Below are positions 43,401-51,596 of a stretch of DNA of 64,000 bases, piece by piece. The notes beneath the pieces were generated by a model. The model saw only the letters and a list, made by a program, of their open reading frames with translations. It did not search any database and was not told where the DNA came from. The translations under genes were made by a program, and so were the position numbers. The stretch is taken from contig NZ_CP108067.1 in NCBI RefSeq assembly GCF_036178145.1, forward strand, positions 9,563,001 to 9,627,000, in the 5' to 3' direction. Source of the stretch: Streptomyces sp. NBC_00273 (GTDB taxonomy: Bacteria; Actinomycetota; Actinomycetes; Streptomycetales; Streptomycetaceae). Within the stretch, counting starts at the first letter, position 1. Every line of letters begins with the position of its first letter.

Positions 43401-43495
43401 GGCGGCTACCACTGCGAGTACGTCGCTCAGTGGACCGCGACCGAGCTGCGCTGGAACCTCGCAGCCGACACCGGGGCCGCGGGCTACCGGGTTTC
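43401..43495 (+). pseudogene. HNH-nuclease-family C-terminal remnant
   Basis: Reads GGYHCEYVAQWTATELRWNL then AADTGAAGYR. The pattern H-C-x-Y-V-A-x-W-x-x-x-K/E-x-R-W-x-L-x-x-D is that of the C-terminus of secreted GmrSD-like HNH endonucleases, also present in the fragment at 53734. Only ~30 residues survive. Confidence 0.45.
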
Positions 43496-44095
43496 GCGAC
43501 CGGGGGTCGGTTTGGTCCGCGGCCGCAGTCGTTCGCCCTGCGGCCCGAACAGGATCAGGTACTCGACCGGACCGCCGGGGCCGGCGTTCGCCACCCCGTG
43601 CGGGGTGCGGGTGTCGAACTCGGCGACGTCCCCGGCGGCCAGGACAAGATCCTGGCTGCCCAGCGCGAGCCACAGCCGCCCGTACAGGACGCACAGCCAC
43701 TCGTAGCCCTCGTGGGAGACCTGCCGGGGCCGCGCGGGCGGATCCTCGACGGCGGGCAGTACGTGCTTGTGGGCGTGCAAGCCGCCGACGTACCGGGTGA
43801 GCGGCAGCACCGCCTTGTCGTCGCCGAAGCTCAGCGGCGCCGAGGTGCGCGGCCCGGCCACCGGGGCGGGCGCGTTACCGGCCAGCTCGTCCAGGGAGAC
43901 GCCGTACTCCTTCGCCAGCTGCAGCACCACCTCCAGGGTGGGCTTGCGCCGGCCGGTCTCGATCCGCGACAGCGTGCTCGGCGAGATGCCGGTCGCACGG
44001 CTGATACCGGCGAGCGTGGCGCCGTGCCGCTCGCGCGCGGCTCGCAGCCTGGGCCCCATCGCCGCCGCCGTGCCGTCCAGTTCGTCGCCTGTCAC
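43484..44095 (-). CDS. XRE-family regulator with cupin domain
   Basis: 203 residues from GTG 44095, ribosome site AAGGAGCGG. The N-terminal HTH (MGPRLRAARERHGATLAGIS then RATGISPSTLSRIETGRRKP) is a classical Xre/HipB type. The C-terminal half is a cupin barrel (PRQVSHEGYEWLCVLYGRLW, LALGSQDLVLAAGDVAEFDT, RTPHGVANAGPGGPVEYLIL). Such proteins repress enzymes whose substrates bind the cupin. The gene is divergent from the epoxide hydrolase at 44236 with 140 bp between starts, so that enzyme is its likely target. Confidence 0.9.
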   Translation of the reverse strand: MTGDELDGTAAAMGPRLRAARERHGATLAGISRATGISPSTLSRIETGRRKPTLEVVLQLAKEYGVSLDELAGNAPAPVAGPRTSAPLSFGDDKAVLPLTRYVGGLHAHKHVLPAVEDPPARPRQVSHEGYEWLCVLYGRLWLALGSQDLVLAAGDVAEFDTRTPHGVANAGPGGPVEYLILFGPQGERLRPRTKPTPGRETR

Positions 44096-44235
44096 CGTTC
44101 CCGCTCCTTCCGGCCGCACCGCTCCACCGCCCGTCCTGCGAGCTTGCCAGAATGGCAACGCTGATCGCGTCGGGCGACCGCCGCGCCGCATGATCGACGG
44201 GTACCCGCCTCCGCCCGCGACCGAAGGAGAAGCTC

Positions 44236-45222
44236 ATGCAGCCCGAGCCGACCGCCGAGCTCCGCCACCGCACCATCGAGACCCCGGCCGGTCGCCTGCA
44301 CCTGGTCGAGCAGGGCGCCGGCCCGCTGGTCCTGCTCGTGCACGGCTTCCCCGAGTCCTGGTACTCCTGGCGCCACCAGCTCCCGGCCCTCGCCGCCGCC
44401 GGCTACCGGGCGGCGGCGATCGACGTACGCGGCTACGGCCGCTCCTCCAAGCCCGCCGCGACCGACGCCTACCGAATGCTCCACCTGGTGGAGGACAACG
44501 TCGCCGCGGTGCGCGCCCTCGGGGAGGAGAGCTCTGTGGTCATCGGCCACGACTGGGGATCCAACATCGCCGCCACCTCCGCCCTGCTCCACCCGGAGGT
44601 CTTCCACGCCGTTGGCCTGCTGAGCGTCCCCTACGCGCCGCCGGGCGGCCCCCGCCCCACCGACATCTTCGGCCAGATCGGCGGCCCTGAGCAGGAGTTC
44701 TACGTCTCCTACTTCCAGGAGCCCGGCCGCGCAGAAGCGGAGATCGAGCCTGACGTCCGGGGCTGGCTGGCCGGCTTCTACGCGGCGCTGTCCGCCGACA
44801 CCATGCCCGCCCAGGGCGAGCCCGCCCCGCACTTCGTCGCCCACGGCGGCCGGCTGCGCGACCGCTTCCCCGCAGGCAGGCTCCCCGCCTGGCTGAGCGA
44901 GGACGACCTCGGCGTCTACGCCGCGGAGTTCGAGCGCACCGGCCTGACCGGCGCCCTCAACCGCTACCGCAACATGGACCGTGACTGGGAGGACCTCGCC
45001 CCCCACCGCGGAGCCCCGATCAAGCAGCCGTCCCTGTTCATCGGCGGCACCCTGGACGCCTCCACCACCTGGATGGCCGACGCCATCAACGCCTACCCCT
45101 CCACCCTCCCCGCCCTGTCCGCCTCCCACCTGCTGGAAGGCTGCGGCCACTGGATCCAGCAGGAACGCCCCGACGAGGTCAACCGCATGCTGACCGACTG
45201 GCTCACCACCCTCCAGGGCTGA
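44236..45222 (+). CDS. Epoxide-hydrolase-type alpha/beta hydrolase
   Basis: 328 residues from ATG 44236, ribosome site GAAGGAGAAG. The sequence has the epoxide-hydrolase signatures: LVHGFPESWYSWRHQLPALA (oxyanion HGFP), AAIDVRGYGRSSKPAATDAY, nucleophile Asp in SVVIGHDWGSNIAA, cap tyrosine region in GALNRYRNMDRDWED, acid in FIGGTLDASTTW and histidine in LLEGCGHWIQQERPDEVNRM. The reaction is hydrolysis of an epoxide to a diol; haloalkane dehalogenases share the fold but HDWG plus the Tyr-containing cap favour epoxide hydrolase. Cytosolic. Probably controlled by the divergent XRE-cupin protein. Confidence 0.9.
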   Translation: MQPEPTAELRHRTIETPAGRLHLVEQGAGPLVLLVHGFPESWYSWRHQLPALAAAGYRAAAIDVRGYGRSSKPAATDAYRMLHLVEDNVAAVRALGEESSVVIGHDWGSNIAATSALLHPEVFHAVGLLSVPYAPPGGPRPTDIFGQIGGPEQEFYVSYFQEPGRAEAEIEPDVRGWLAGFYAALSADTMPAQGEPAPHFVAHGGRLRDRFPAGRLPAWLSEDDLGVYAAEFERTGLTGALNRYRNMDRDWEDLAPHRGAPIKQPSLFIGGTLDASTTWMADAINAYPSTLPALSASHLLEGCGHWIQQERPDEVNRMLTDWLTTLQG

Positions 45223-45477
45223 ACCAGACGCGCTGCTTCAGGGCGCCGACCCCGGCACCGGCGTGGGTCGGCAACGGCGTCGTGCCCGTCCTCGGCGTCA
45301 CCCCCAACCTCCACGGACTGGCTGTGCGGACTGCGGCCCTGTGACCCCCGACCGTCTGACGGATCCTGCCCGGCTTCGCTGGGCATGGACGTTGAGTCCG
45401 GGGCACGAAGGTGTATCCAGTCGGTTTGCGGCTGATTGGGGGCTATGGCGGGTTCAAGGTTTTAGGGCGCTCTAGCG

Positions 45478-45509
45478 TTCACTTTGAGTGACTGATCCGT
45501 CACTGTGAA
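45478..45509. promoter_or_regulatory. Imperfect palindrome before the coupled gene pair
   Basis: Nested inverted repeats TTCAC...AGTGAC-N6-GTCACT-GTGAA (45478-45509), ending 23 bp before the chosen GTG start at 45532. It has the size of a repressor operator; no regulator gene is adjacent. Confidence 0.45.
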
Positions 45510-45531
45510 TCGCTGGTGTGGGGAGTTTCTG

Positions 45532-46134
45532 GTGACTGAGCAGAGGGTGGAGCCGACGGAGCATGACCGGCTGGAGCGGCTGCGGGGCCTGTTGTCGGGG
45601 TCGCGCGCCAAGGAGGGTGTGGGGCGGGCTCTGGGGCAGGGTGCGTTCGGGAACGTGCTGGTGGGGGCGATGCTGCACGGTGCGGACAGGATGCGGCAGG
45701 GGCACGAGCCCACCGATCTGGAGAAGCTGGTCCTGGACGCCGTGGGGACGGTGCTGTCCGAGGAGGAGTTGAAGGCGTGGGGCGGGGTCTACCGCGAGGC
45801 GGTCGATGCGGGAGGCCGGCTGGCGGTCGTGCCGCAGACGTTCGCGAGCCGTTCCGCGGAGGAGGGCTACTCGATCGAGGACCTGCGGGCAGACCTTCCG
45901 CAGATCACCGCGGACGCGATGGCGGCTCCGAACGTCCAGATCGTCGACCCGCGGGCTGCGGACCGCCATGAGGACGCCCCGGCGTTCCTGGAGGCGATGC
46001 GGGAGGCGAAGTTCGCGGTCACCGCGTTCGGTGTACTCGGTGAGACCTTCGGCCTCGACGACGCCCCGCAGGACGGCGCCGCGCAAACATTCGGCGAGGG
46101 CACGGGCACGGTGTCGCGCAGTCGTACGGGGTGA
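45532..46134 (+). CDS. Unknown protein, first gene of a GTGA-coupled pair
   Basis: 200 residues from GTG 45532, ribosome site GGGGAG; an upstream GTG at 45505 is inside the palindrome. Helical and acidic: LERLRGLLSGSRAKEGVGRA, LEKLVLDAVGTVLSEEELKA, FLEAMREAKFAVTAFGVLGE. No motif is recognised. The end (GTVSRSRTG) is abrupt and its TGA overlaps the GTG of the next gene. Alternatively, both are one gene split by a frameshift near 46110, since the other frame reads GHGHGVAQSYGVKLEAESFY across the junction. Probably made together with its neighbour. Confidence 0.6.
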   Translation: MTEQRVEPTEHDRLERLRGLLSGSRAKEGVGRALGQGAFGNVLVGAMLHGADRMRQGHEPTDLEKLVLDAVGTVLSEEELKAWGGVYREAVDAGGRLAVVPQTFASRSAEEGYSIEDLRADLPQITADAMAAPNVQIVDPRAADRHEDAPAFLEAMREAKFAVTAFGVLGETFGLDDAPQDGAAQTFGEGTGTVSRSRTG

Positions 46135-47738
46135 AGCTGGAGGCGGAGAGCTTCTACGTCGAAAGGGCGGTGGGCGACCAGGGAGGCGGCAGGGACGAGA
46201 TCTTCTGGGCCGCCTCCGCCGGCACCGCTTCCGGAGGCCGCACCTTCACCTCGGAGGAGTTCGGAGCCGTCGAGAAGGGCAACACGCGCCACTTCTCCCT
46301 CAGTAACAGGGTCCTCTTAGAGGGGAGCACCACCGGCGACTACCTCGGTGTGAACGTCATCTGCTGGGAGAAGGACCAGGACAACGACGCCTGGTGGGCG
46401 GCCCTGACCAAGGCGCTCAACGACGCGATGAAACAGCTCAACAAGGCACTGGCCTTCGATGACTTCATCACCCACGTCCTTCCCGTGTGGGTGTCGATCG
46501 CCAGCACCACCGTCGGCCTGTTCCTCCTCCTCATCGACGAGTTCCGCAACTACAGCGACATCTCCTGCCAGCGCGCCATCGGGATGGGCCGCTACGAACT
46601 CGCGATGCTCTCCCGCAGCGGCGGCACCACCTGGAGGTTCAACGGAGACGGCTCCCACGACCTGCGGGTGAAGTACACCGGCACCCCGGTGCCCTTCGCC
46701 GAAGGCACCCTGGAATACGCCGTACGGGGCGCCACCGGCTGGGGAACACCGCAACCCCTGCCCTTCCGCACCATCACCACCCCTGCCCTGAGCCCCTACA
46801 TCGACCGGCTCTACGCCTGCTACCTGCGACCCAGCGACCAGGCGGTCATGTGGGCCAGCATGGACAGCAACGGCAACTGGACCACACCCGCGCAGATCGG
46901 CGGCGACCAGAGCTGGTTCGCCCCGGCCCTGACCTGGGCCCACGGCAAACTCATCTACGCCGTCACCGGAAAGGACGGCGGCATCTACACCCGCACCTTC
47001 ACACCGTCGCAGGGCTGGAGCGCACCGATCAAGCTTCCCGGAGCCGCGAAGCAGGCCCCGGCCCTGGGCACCTTCGCCGAACGGGCGTGGCTGACCCACG
47101 TAGGCGCCCACAACACGCTCCACCACAGCCTCTACAACGGCAGCACCTGGAGCGGATGGGGCGGGGACCACCTCCACTGGGAGGTGCCCAGCCACGTCGC
47201 CATGGCCCCGCAAGGCGACCGACTCTGGCGCGTCGCCACCATCAACCAGCAAATCCACACCAGCATCAACGGCGGCGTCAACGGGGGCAACTGGGTCAGC
47301 CAGGGCGCCGTCGGCAGGTGGCGCTCCACCCACGCCCCCGCGCTCGCCAACAACACAGGCACCCTGCACTTCTTCGCGCGCGGCCTGGACGGCACCCTCT
47401 GGGCAGGCCACTACAACGGCACCTTCAAGGAGGCCCACCAAATCCCCGGCGCCAAAATCCAGGACGCACCGGCCGCCGCGTCCTTCAACAACAAGCTGCA
47501 CGTGATGTACCGCCGCCAGGGCCTGAGATCCGCTGCCGCTGTGCCCCAGGCCCCGGGGCGCAGCGGCAGAGGGCACCGCGGTGGCTGCACCGGCAGGGCG
47601 CCTTCCCACGCGACGTACTGCGCGATGGCCCCACGCCTTCTGGAACGCCTTGCCGCCCCCCACGTGGCCCGGAGGCTGCGGCAGCCTTTACTGGACGCAC
47701 AGCCTTCTCGACGCCGAGATTCGCCGAGCCGGATGTGA
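46131..47738 (+). CDS. Large protein with hydrophobic segment and lectin/propeller-like repeats
   Basis: 535 residues from GTG 46131. The first ~95 residues form a beta-rich domain (KLEAESFYVERAVGDQGG, DEIFWAASAGTASGGRTFTS, GDYLGVNVICWEKDQDND). Next comes an amphipathic/hydrophobic stretch (VLPVWVSIASTTVGLFLLLI). From ~200 on, short repeats rich in W and G recur (LYACYLRPSDQAVMWASMDS, GAAKQAPALGTFAERAWLTH, STWSGWGGDHLHWEVPSHVA, LHFFARGLDGTLWAGHYNGT, AAASFNNKLHVMYRR), resembling PLL-like lectin or sialidase-type propellers. No signal peptide is seen. After VMYRRQ the chain is low-complexity and covers a strong hairpin (47533-47569), so the true end is probably near 47520. A secreted toxin or adhesin-like role is possible but unproved. 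Confidence 0.65.
   Translation: MKLEAESFYVERAVGDQGGGRDEIFWAASAGTASGGRTFTSEEFGAVEKGNTRHFSLSNRVLLEGSTTGDYLGVNVICWEKDQDNDAWWAALTKALNDAMKQLNKALAFDDFITHVLPVWVSIASTTVGLFLLLIDEFRNYSDISCQRAIGMGRYELAMLSRSGGTTWRFNGDGSHDLRVKYTGTPVPFAEGTLEYAVRGATGWGTPQPLPFRTITTPALSPYIDRLYACYLRPSDQAVMWASMDSNGNWTTPAQIGGDQSWFAPALTWAHGKLIYAVTGKDGGIYTRTFTPSQGWSAPIKLPGAAKQAPALGTFAERAWLTHVGAHNTLHHSLYNGSTWSGWGGDHLHWEVPSHVAMAPQGDRLWRVATINQQIHTSINGGVNGGNWVSQGAVGRWRSTHAPALANNTGTLHFFARGLDGTLWAGHYNGTFKEAHQIPGAKIQDAPAAASFNNKLHVMYRRQGLRSAAAVPQAPGRSGRGHRGGCTGRAPSHATYCAMAPRLLERLAAPHVARRLRQPLLDAQPSRRRDSPSRM
47533..47569. terminator. Strong hairpin at the end of the lectin-like gene
   Basis: CTGCCGCTGTGCCCC pairs with GGGGCGCAGCGGCAG (14 of 15) around a 7-nt loop. 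A likely terminator or the end of the natural coding sequence. Confidence 0.55.
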
Positions 47739-47948
47739 ATGTGTGTGGGTGGCAGCGGGTGGGCGTCAGCCAGGACGGCGCGGGTGTCCCTGCTCGCGCT
47801 GCCCAGCTGTAGTGATCTTGGCTGTCACGAGGCGAGCAGGTTGCTGCCGTCGGGCGCCAATCCCGAAGATGGTCGGCTGTCATGGACATGCCCGTTCACG
47901 CCAGGGCCTTGGTGCGCGGGTGGCGGCCGGGCAGGCTAGTTTGCTCGC
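47739..47948. other. Spacer before the HNH-like gene
   Basis: About 210 bp with no supported gene. Confidence 0.35.
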
Positions 47949-48389
47949 ATGAGTCTCCTTGATGATGTGGCCGAGCGCGACGGCTGGCGCTGCTGGGTGT
48001 GTGACGAACCGGTCGACCCCGACGAGTCGGTGAACGACCCGCGGGGGCCCAGTGTCGACAGCCGGACCGCGGACCGGAAGGCCAAGGTGGCCGAGCGGCT
48101 CGCGCACCGCGGGTGCAACACCCGCAAGGGTGCGGTGAAGGTGGTCATCGCCTGGCCGGAGCGCCTGTACGTAGTCGAACCCGCACCGCTGATCGCCGTC
48201 GCCGAGAGGTTGGAGCGCAAGGGTGGCCGCGAGATGGTGGGCCGTTGTCCGACCAAGAAGGACGCCCAAGAGGCGGCGGATTGGCTGGTGGACCGGTTCT
48301 CCCGACTGCTACCAGGGCTGCCGGTGACCGCCGACATCCAGGCGGGCGGCGGCCAGTTCCTCGTCATCCTGGCCACCGGCCGCCGCTGA
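47949..48389 (+). CDS. HNH-like small protein
   Basis: 146 residues from ATG 47949. The N-terminal half has the Cys pair and fold of an HNH nuclease: LLDDVAERDGWRCWVCDEPV, DPDESVNDPRGPSVDSRTAD, VAERLAHRGCNTRKGAVKVV (H-R-x-C-N-x-x-K). The usual HNH histidine-asparagine-histidine order is only partly visible, so activity is uncertain. The C-terminal half is a separate alpha/beta region (EMVGRCPTKKDAQEAADWLV, LPVTADIQAGGGQFLVILAT). It resembles other stand-alone Streptomyces proteins with the same layout; the role is unknown, perhaps DNA binding or cleavage. Confidence 0.65.
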   Translation: MSLLDDVAERDGWRCWVCDEPVDPDESVNDPRGPSVDSRTADRKAKVAERLAHRGCNTRKGAVKVVIAWPERLYVVEPAPLIAVAERLERKGGREMVGRCPTKKDAQEAADWLVDRFSRLLPGLPVTADIQAGGGQFLVILATGRR

Positions 48390-48928
48390 TCGGGGACCAC
48401 CCACACACTCGCGTCGAGATGGTGGTCATCTGACCGCCGTTGCGCCCGCCGCGCCCGTTGCGCCGCGGGTGCGGGAGGCCTGTCCAGGGGCGGACTCTCT
48501 GATCAGTAGGTCGTGATTTGGCCTGGGCTGATCAGTTTGGTGTCTGGTGGTGGTAGCGCTTCAAGCCCCGGTCGCAACGGCTCGGTGGCAGAGGAGATGA
48601 GGGGATGGGTGCGTGCTGAGCTGGCACTTGATCAGGTGGAGTGAGCGTTGTTCAACTGTGGTCAGTTTCTCCGAGTGGTGATCAGGTTCGTTGAGTGTTC
48701 CTATGCGCTGGTCGTGGTGTTGGCGGGGTGGTTGATCCAGTACAGGGCGGTGTCCATGCCTCGTGGAGTTCAGTTGCGAGGCGGGGCTGGGGCTGCGGTC
48801 ACCGCCGTGATGTACCTCGAGGCCACTGGAAGCACCGGTTAAACCCGCTCGCGAGGTCGCCATTCCCCTCAAGGACCTGCTCCTGGACCCGGCCTGCACT
48901 GTAGGGAAGCTCTGTTGCGGAGCGAGGT
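48390..48928. other. Degraded stretch, no supported gene
   Basis: About 540 bp. Frames are short and low-complexity; CTGATCAG occurs twice near 48497-48535. Nothing can be named. Confidence 0.4.
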
Positions 48929-48958
48929 GGGCCACCGCCTGAAACGACGCGGTGGCCC
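48929..48958. terminator. Perfect 10-bp hairpin
   Basis: GGGCCACCGC (48929-48938) pairs perfectly with GCGGTGGCCC (48949-48958), 10-nt loop. No obvious gene ends here; it may belong to the lost upstream gene. Confidence 0.5.
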
Positions 48959-49022
48959 GGCCCCGCATACTGAGACAGTTCTCGCGGCGTCAGGACGCCA
49001 ACCGTCAAGGGATGGAGCGCAG

Positions 49023-49313
49023 ATGGATGTGGGATCGGTGCTTGGCAGCATAGGTCGAGCGGCGGTCGGGGCGGGCCGACTGGTGTGGGCAGTGGTGACC
49101 GCACCGACAACAGGCACCGAGTATGACGTCCACTCCAAGATCGACAGGCTTGCGGAGAAGATCGAGAACGAGGTGCCGGAGGAGCTGCGGGACCGGGCAT
49201 GGGGTCTGGTTCTGGACGCGCTGTACTCGGTTCCCCAGGAAGTCGATCAGTTGGTGGAGAGACACCAGACGCCCGATGACGAGGCGACCGAGGGCCCGTC
49301 GGCCAAGTACTGA
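49023..49313 (+). CDS. Small hypothetical protein
   Basis: 96 residues from ATG 49023, ribosome site GGAG about 8 nt upstream. An N-terminal Gly/Ala-rich helix (MDVGSVLGSIGRAAVGAGRL, VWAVVTAPTTG) is followed by an acidic helical region (YDVHSKIDRLAEKIENEVPE, ELRDRAWGLVLDALYSVPQE). It might be a membrane-associated or toxin-associated helper, but no family is recognised. Composition and start signal are convincing for a real gene. Confidence 0.6.
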   Translation: MDVGSVLGSIGRAAVGAGRLVWAVVTAPTTGTEYDVHSKIDRLAEKIENEVPEELRDRAWGLVLDALYSVPQEVDQLVERHQTPDDEATEGPSAKY

Positions 49314-49484
49314 TGCCGGGAACCGAAGAGCCTGAAGGGTCGGCGTGCCGATGAGCTGCGGATGCTGGGGTGCGTGCGGATGGCCACGGTGCGGTAGATG
49401 GCTCCTCGGCCACCTGCCCGCCAGCCCTTCGTAGTGGGGACGCGGCGGACCTCGAAGGGCCCTCGGCTGCTTCTGTTGGGCCAA
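49314..49484. other. Spacer
   Basis: About 170 bp, nothing recognised. Confidence 0.35.
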
Positions 49485-49818
49485 CTACTTGCCCATGACG
49501 TCGCCGTCGAACGCACGCCCAGCTCGATGCCCAGCAGGACGCCGTCGGGCCAGCCAGCCAGCCAGCCTGTCGGCCCGCCCCCCGGCGTCCATAATCTTGC
49601 CGGTTTGATTGGACGGCCCGACCATCACGCAGAGACTTCCTCCGCAGTCCAGGACGAGGTGGAAGGTCGGGCCCACCGCTCAGGGAGCTCAACTCACGCA
49701 ACCACGGGGCCACACGCTCGTGCGGCGCAGGGATGTTCGGCAGCTCGAGCCAGAGACGCAAGAAGAACATGGCTGTGAACAGGACGGCTTCGATGCTCGA
49801 CCGGTCGTTTTCTGTCAC
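49485..49818 (-). pseudogene. Hypothetical protein, frameshifted, coupled to the gene above it
   Basis: From GTG 49818, which overlaps the stop of the upstream gene (GTGA): VTENDRSSIEAVLFTAMFFL, RLWLELPNIPAPHERVAPWL, RELSSLSG, then after a one-base shift near 49670 GPTFHLVLDCGGSLCVMVGP, SNQTGKIMDAGG. It was probably a small alpha/beta protein; a short CCAG repeat lies near its end. Broken by the shift. Confidence 0.5.
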
Positions 49819-50138
49819 GGCACATGAGCCTGCTCCGACCAGACCCGGAATGGAATGTTGTACGGGTGGGCGCGCATGGGATCCGACGACAGCCTGGCAA
49901 GTTCGGCCGTGTCCTTCCGATACCAGCTCGGTACCCACCTCACTGAGCCGTCCTTCTTCGGCTTTCCCTGGAAATCACCGATGTCGTTCGCCAGATGGTG
50001 ATCCACCATCGCGGCCAACCGGACGTCGAACGGATGCCCCTTCTCCTGCTTGTAGGCAACCTTCCTCTGCTGGGCAAGCAGCATCTGAAGCAGAACGAAC
50101 CGGGCGAACAACAGAGTTCCCTCCCGACGGTCCTCCAA
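49815..50138 (-). pseudogene. 5'-truncated hypothetical protein
   Basis: The frame from about 50138 (only a TTG is available) reads LLFARFVLLQMLLAQQRKVA, YKQEKGHPFDVRLAAMVDHH, LANDIGDFQGKPKKDGSVRW, VPSWYRKDTAELARLSSDPM, RAHPYNIPFRVWSEQAHVP, then TGA overlapping the next gene's GTG. Its 5' end abuts a solo insertion-sequence end at 50148, so it has lost its start. The family is not recognised. Confidence 0.5.
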
Positions 50139-50147
50139 CGCGCCTAA

Positions 50148-50172
50148 GACTTGTCCCGTAACTTGCTGGTCA
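50148..50172. repeat. Solo insertion-sequence end
   Basis: GACTTGTCCCGTAACTTGCT plus the next bases resembles the solo end at 15901-15926. No transposase accompanies it; it marks a former insertion or deletion event that cut the gene at 49815-50138. Confidence 0.45.
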
Positions 50173-50253
50173 CAGGTGAGATGGTCTCCACTCGCTCCGA
50201 AGTAGCCCCCTACCTCACTGCTCGCTGCCGTGTCATGACCAATGCAAAGTCCG

Positions 50254-50880
50254 TCAACTCTGCAGAGATATGGAGTCCCAGCGGAGCCTTTGATCCTCGT
50301 CCACTACGGGCATGTCGCGGTCGAGGGGTTGGTTGGTCTCGAGCGACGTAGCGATCGTCTCCATGAGCACTGGCAGGGACGTCCACATCTCATGCGACTG
50401 ACGCGAAATGCCTTCCTCTGCGTCAGCATTGTGGACGCGCCCCCGGTCGATCTCGGGACGGTGGTCCAGTACGAGGAGCCCTCCGCAGATGTCCCGCGCG
50501 ATGGGGATCACCTGCGGATGTCCGTACATGTAGAAGCTGGACCCGATCCTCATGAAGTCGTAGTCCAACTCCTCCTCGCCTATCCCGTCCACCGTAGGCT
50601 TGTCGTAGTAGCGGGCCCAGCTTTGCCACTCAACCACTATCTCGCGCGCACTCAGCGGTCTGTAGAACCCTGGAAGCAGCGAAAATCCGTGGCCGACGAG
50701 ACCATCGTGCCGCAACAGAGACATCCTCAAGGGCTTCAGCAGGGGCCGTCCGATGACGCGTTCGGCTGCGACGATGTCCGCCGGGTCCGCGGGCGGCGCC
50801 AACGCGGAGTAGGTTGCTGGGGCGTGCTCGGCCAGCCAGTTCTCGATTCGGGTCCAGGACTCACTGATCAATGCTGTCAT
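50254..50880 (-). CDS. SMI1/KNR4 (SUKH) family protein
   Basis: 208 residues from ATG 50880. It has the SUKH-1 order: TRIENWLAEHAPATYSALAP, PADPADIVAAERVIGRPLLK, PLRMSLLRHDGLVGHGFSLL, PGFYRPLSAREIVVEWQSWA and a later LDYDFMRIGSSFYMYGHPQV, IPIARDICGGLLVLDHRPEI. SUKH proteins are best known as immunity proteins against polymorphic toxins and as regulators; many are orphans. No toxin gene is recognisable nearby, only the truncated pair to its right on the minus strand. Cytosolic. Confidence 0.82.
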   Translation of the reverse strand: MTALISESWTRIENWLAEHAPATYSALAPPADPADIVAAERVIGRPLLKPLRMSLLRHDGLVGHGFSLLPGFYRPLSAREIVVEWQSWARYYDKPTVDGIGEEELDYDFMRIGSSFYMYGHPQVIPIARDICGGLLVLDHRPEIDRGRVHNADAEEGISRQSHEMWTSLPVLMETIATSLETNQPLDRDMPVVDEDQRLRWDSISLQS

Positions 50881-51122
50881 GGCACAGCATCCTGCCACCG
50901 GGTACTGACAACCTCAGGGGAGCACTCAGACTGCGGCCGGCTCTGGGCCGCGCGAGGTGGGCTTTCACCACCCCGAGCGGACCGGGCACGGCACCAAACG
51001 CCGTGACGGAACGCGGTCCGCCGCCCTCACAGCGTCAGACCGAAACCCCACTGATCGCAACGAACCCCGTTGAACTGAACGGACTTGGACATAGCGTGAC
51101 CGGATGGGCGTTCGCGTTGCGG
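50881..51122. other. Intergenic region
   Basis: About 240 bp, no feature recognised. Confidence 0.35.
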
Positions 51123-51434
51123 TTACTGTGACTGTTCGCCGAACGAATCGTTCCGGGCCCTCCAGGCCCTCACCTTGCACCGGCCCGAGCAGTAGACGGC
51201 GTTCGACCGCCGGTCCAGCCCGGCGACCCACCTCGTCCCGCAGACGGTGCACTCCATCAGGCCGGCCCCGTCCCGGACGGCCGCCAGCCGCTTCCGCAGC
51301 CTCTGCTGGCGGCGCCATGACCTGGAACGACAAGCCGACGAACAGAACACCGCACCCAGGCCAGCCACCGGCGCCAGAGCCTCGTCACACCCCCGGCACC
51401 GACGCTCACCAACCCGGCCAGCGGCAGCAGACAC
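51123..51434 (-). CDS. Double zinc-knuckle protein
   Basis: 103 residues from GTG 51434. Two Cys4 units can be read: RRCRGCDEALAPVAGLGAVF with FCSSACRSRSWRRQQR, and MECTVCGTRWVAGLDRRSNA with VYCSGRCKVRAWR. Each is a short treble-clef-like knuckle followed by an Arg/Trp-rich helix (S/R-R-S/A-W-R). The basic character suggests nucleic-acid binding. The same knuckle type occurs once in the broken gene at 20316. No domain name can be given with confidence; it may be related to small regulators or transposon accessory proteins. Confidence 0.6.
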   Translation of the reverse strand: MSAAAGRVGERRCRGCDEALAPVAGLGAVFCSSACRSRSWRRQQRLRKRLAAVRDGAGLMECTVCGTRWVAGLDRRSNAVYCSGRCKVRAWRARNDSFGEQSQ

Positions 51435-51596
51435 CCCACTAGATTAGGCCGTCCAAGCAGCCAAATCACGGGATCGGAAACAAGTAGCGCAGGCTGACGA
51501 GCGTCAGGGGGTGTGACTGGCAGCGGCTGGCCGCAGCGACATCTGGACGCCTGGCGGCCGCAGCCGCCGGGCGTGGTGGGGCAGGGGCGCGCCGGT

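Noticed and set aside
48799..49938. 379-residue minus-strand open frame
   Set aside because: Only the short segment around 49700-49818 reads as real protein and belongs to the frameshifted gene listed there; the rest is low-complexity and antisense to the gene at 49023.
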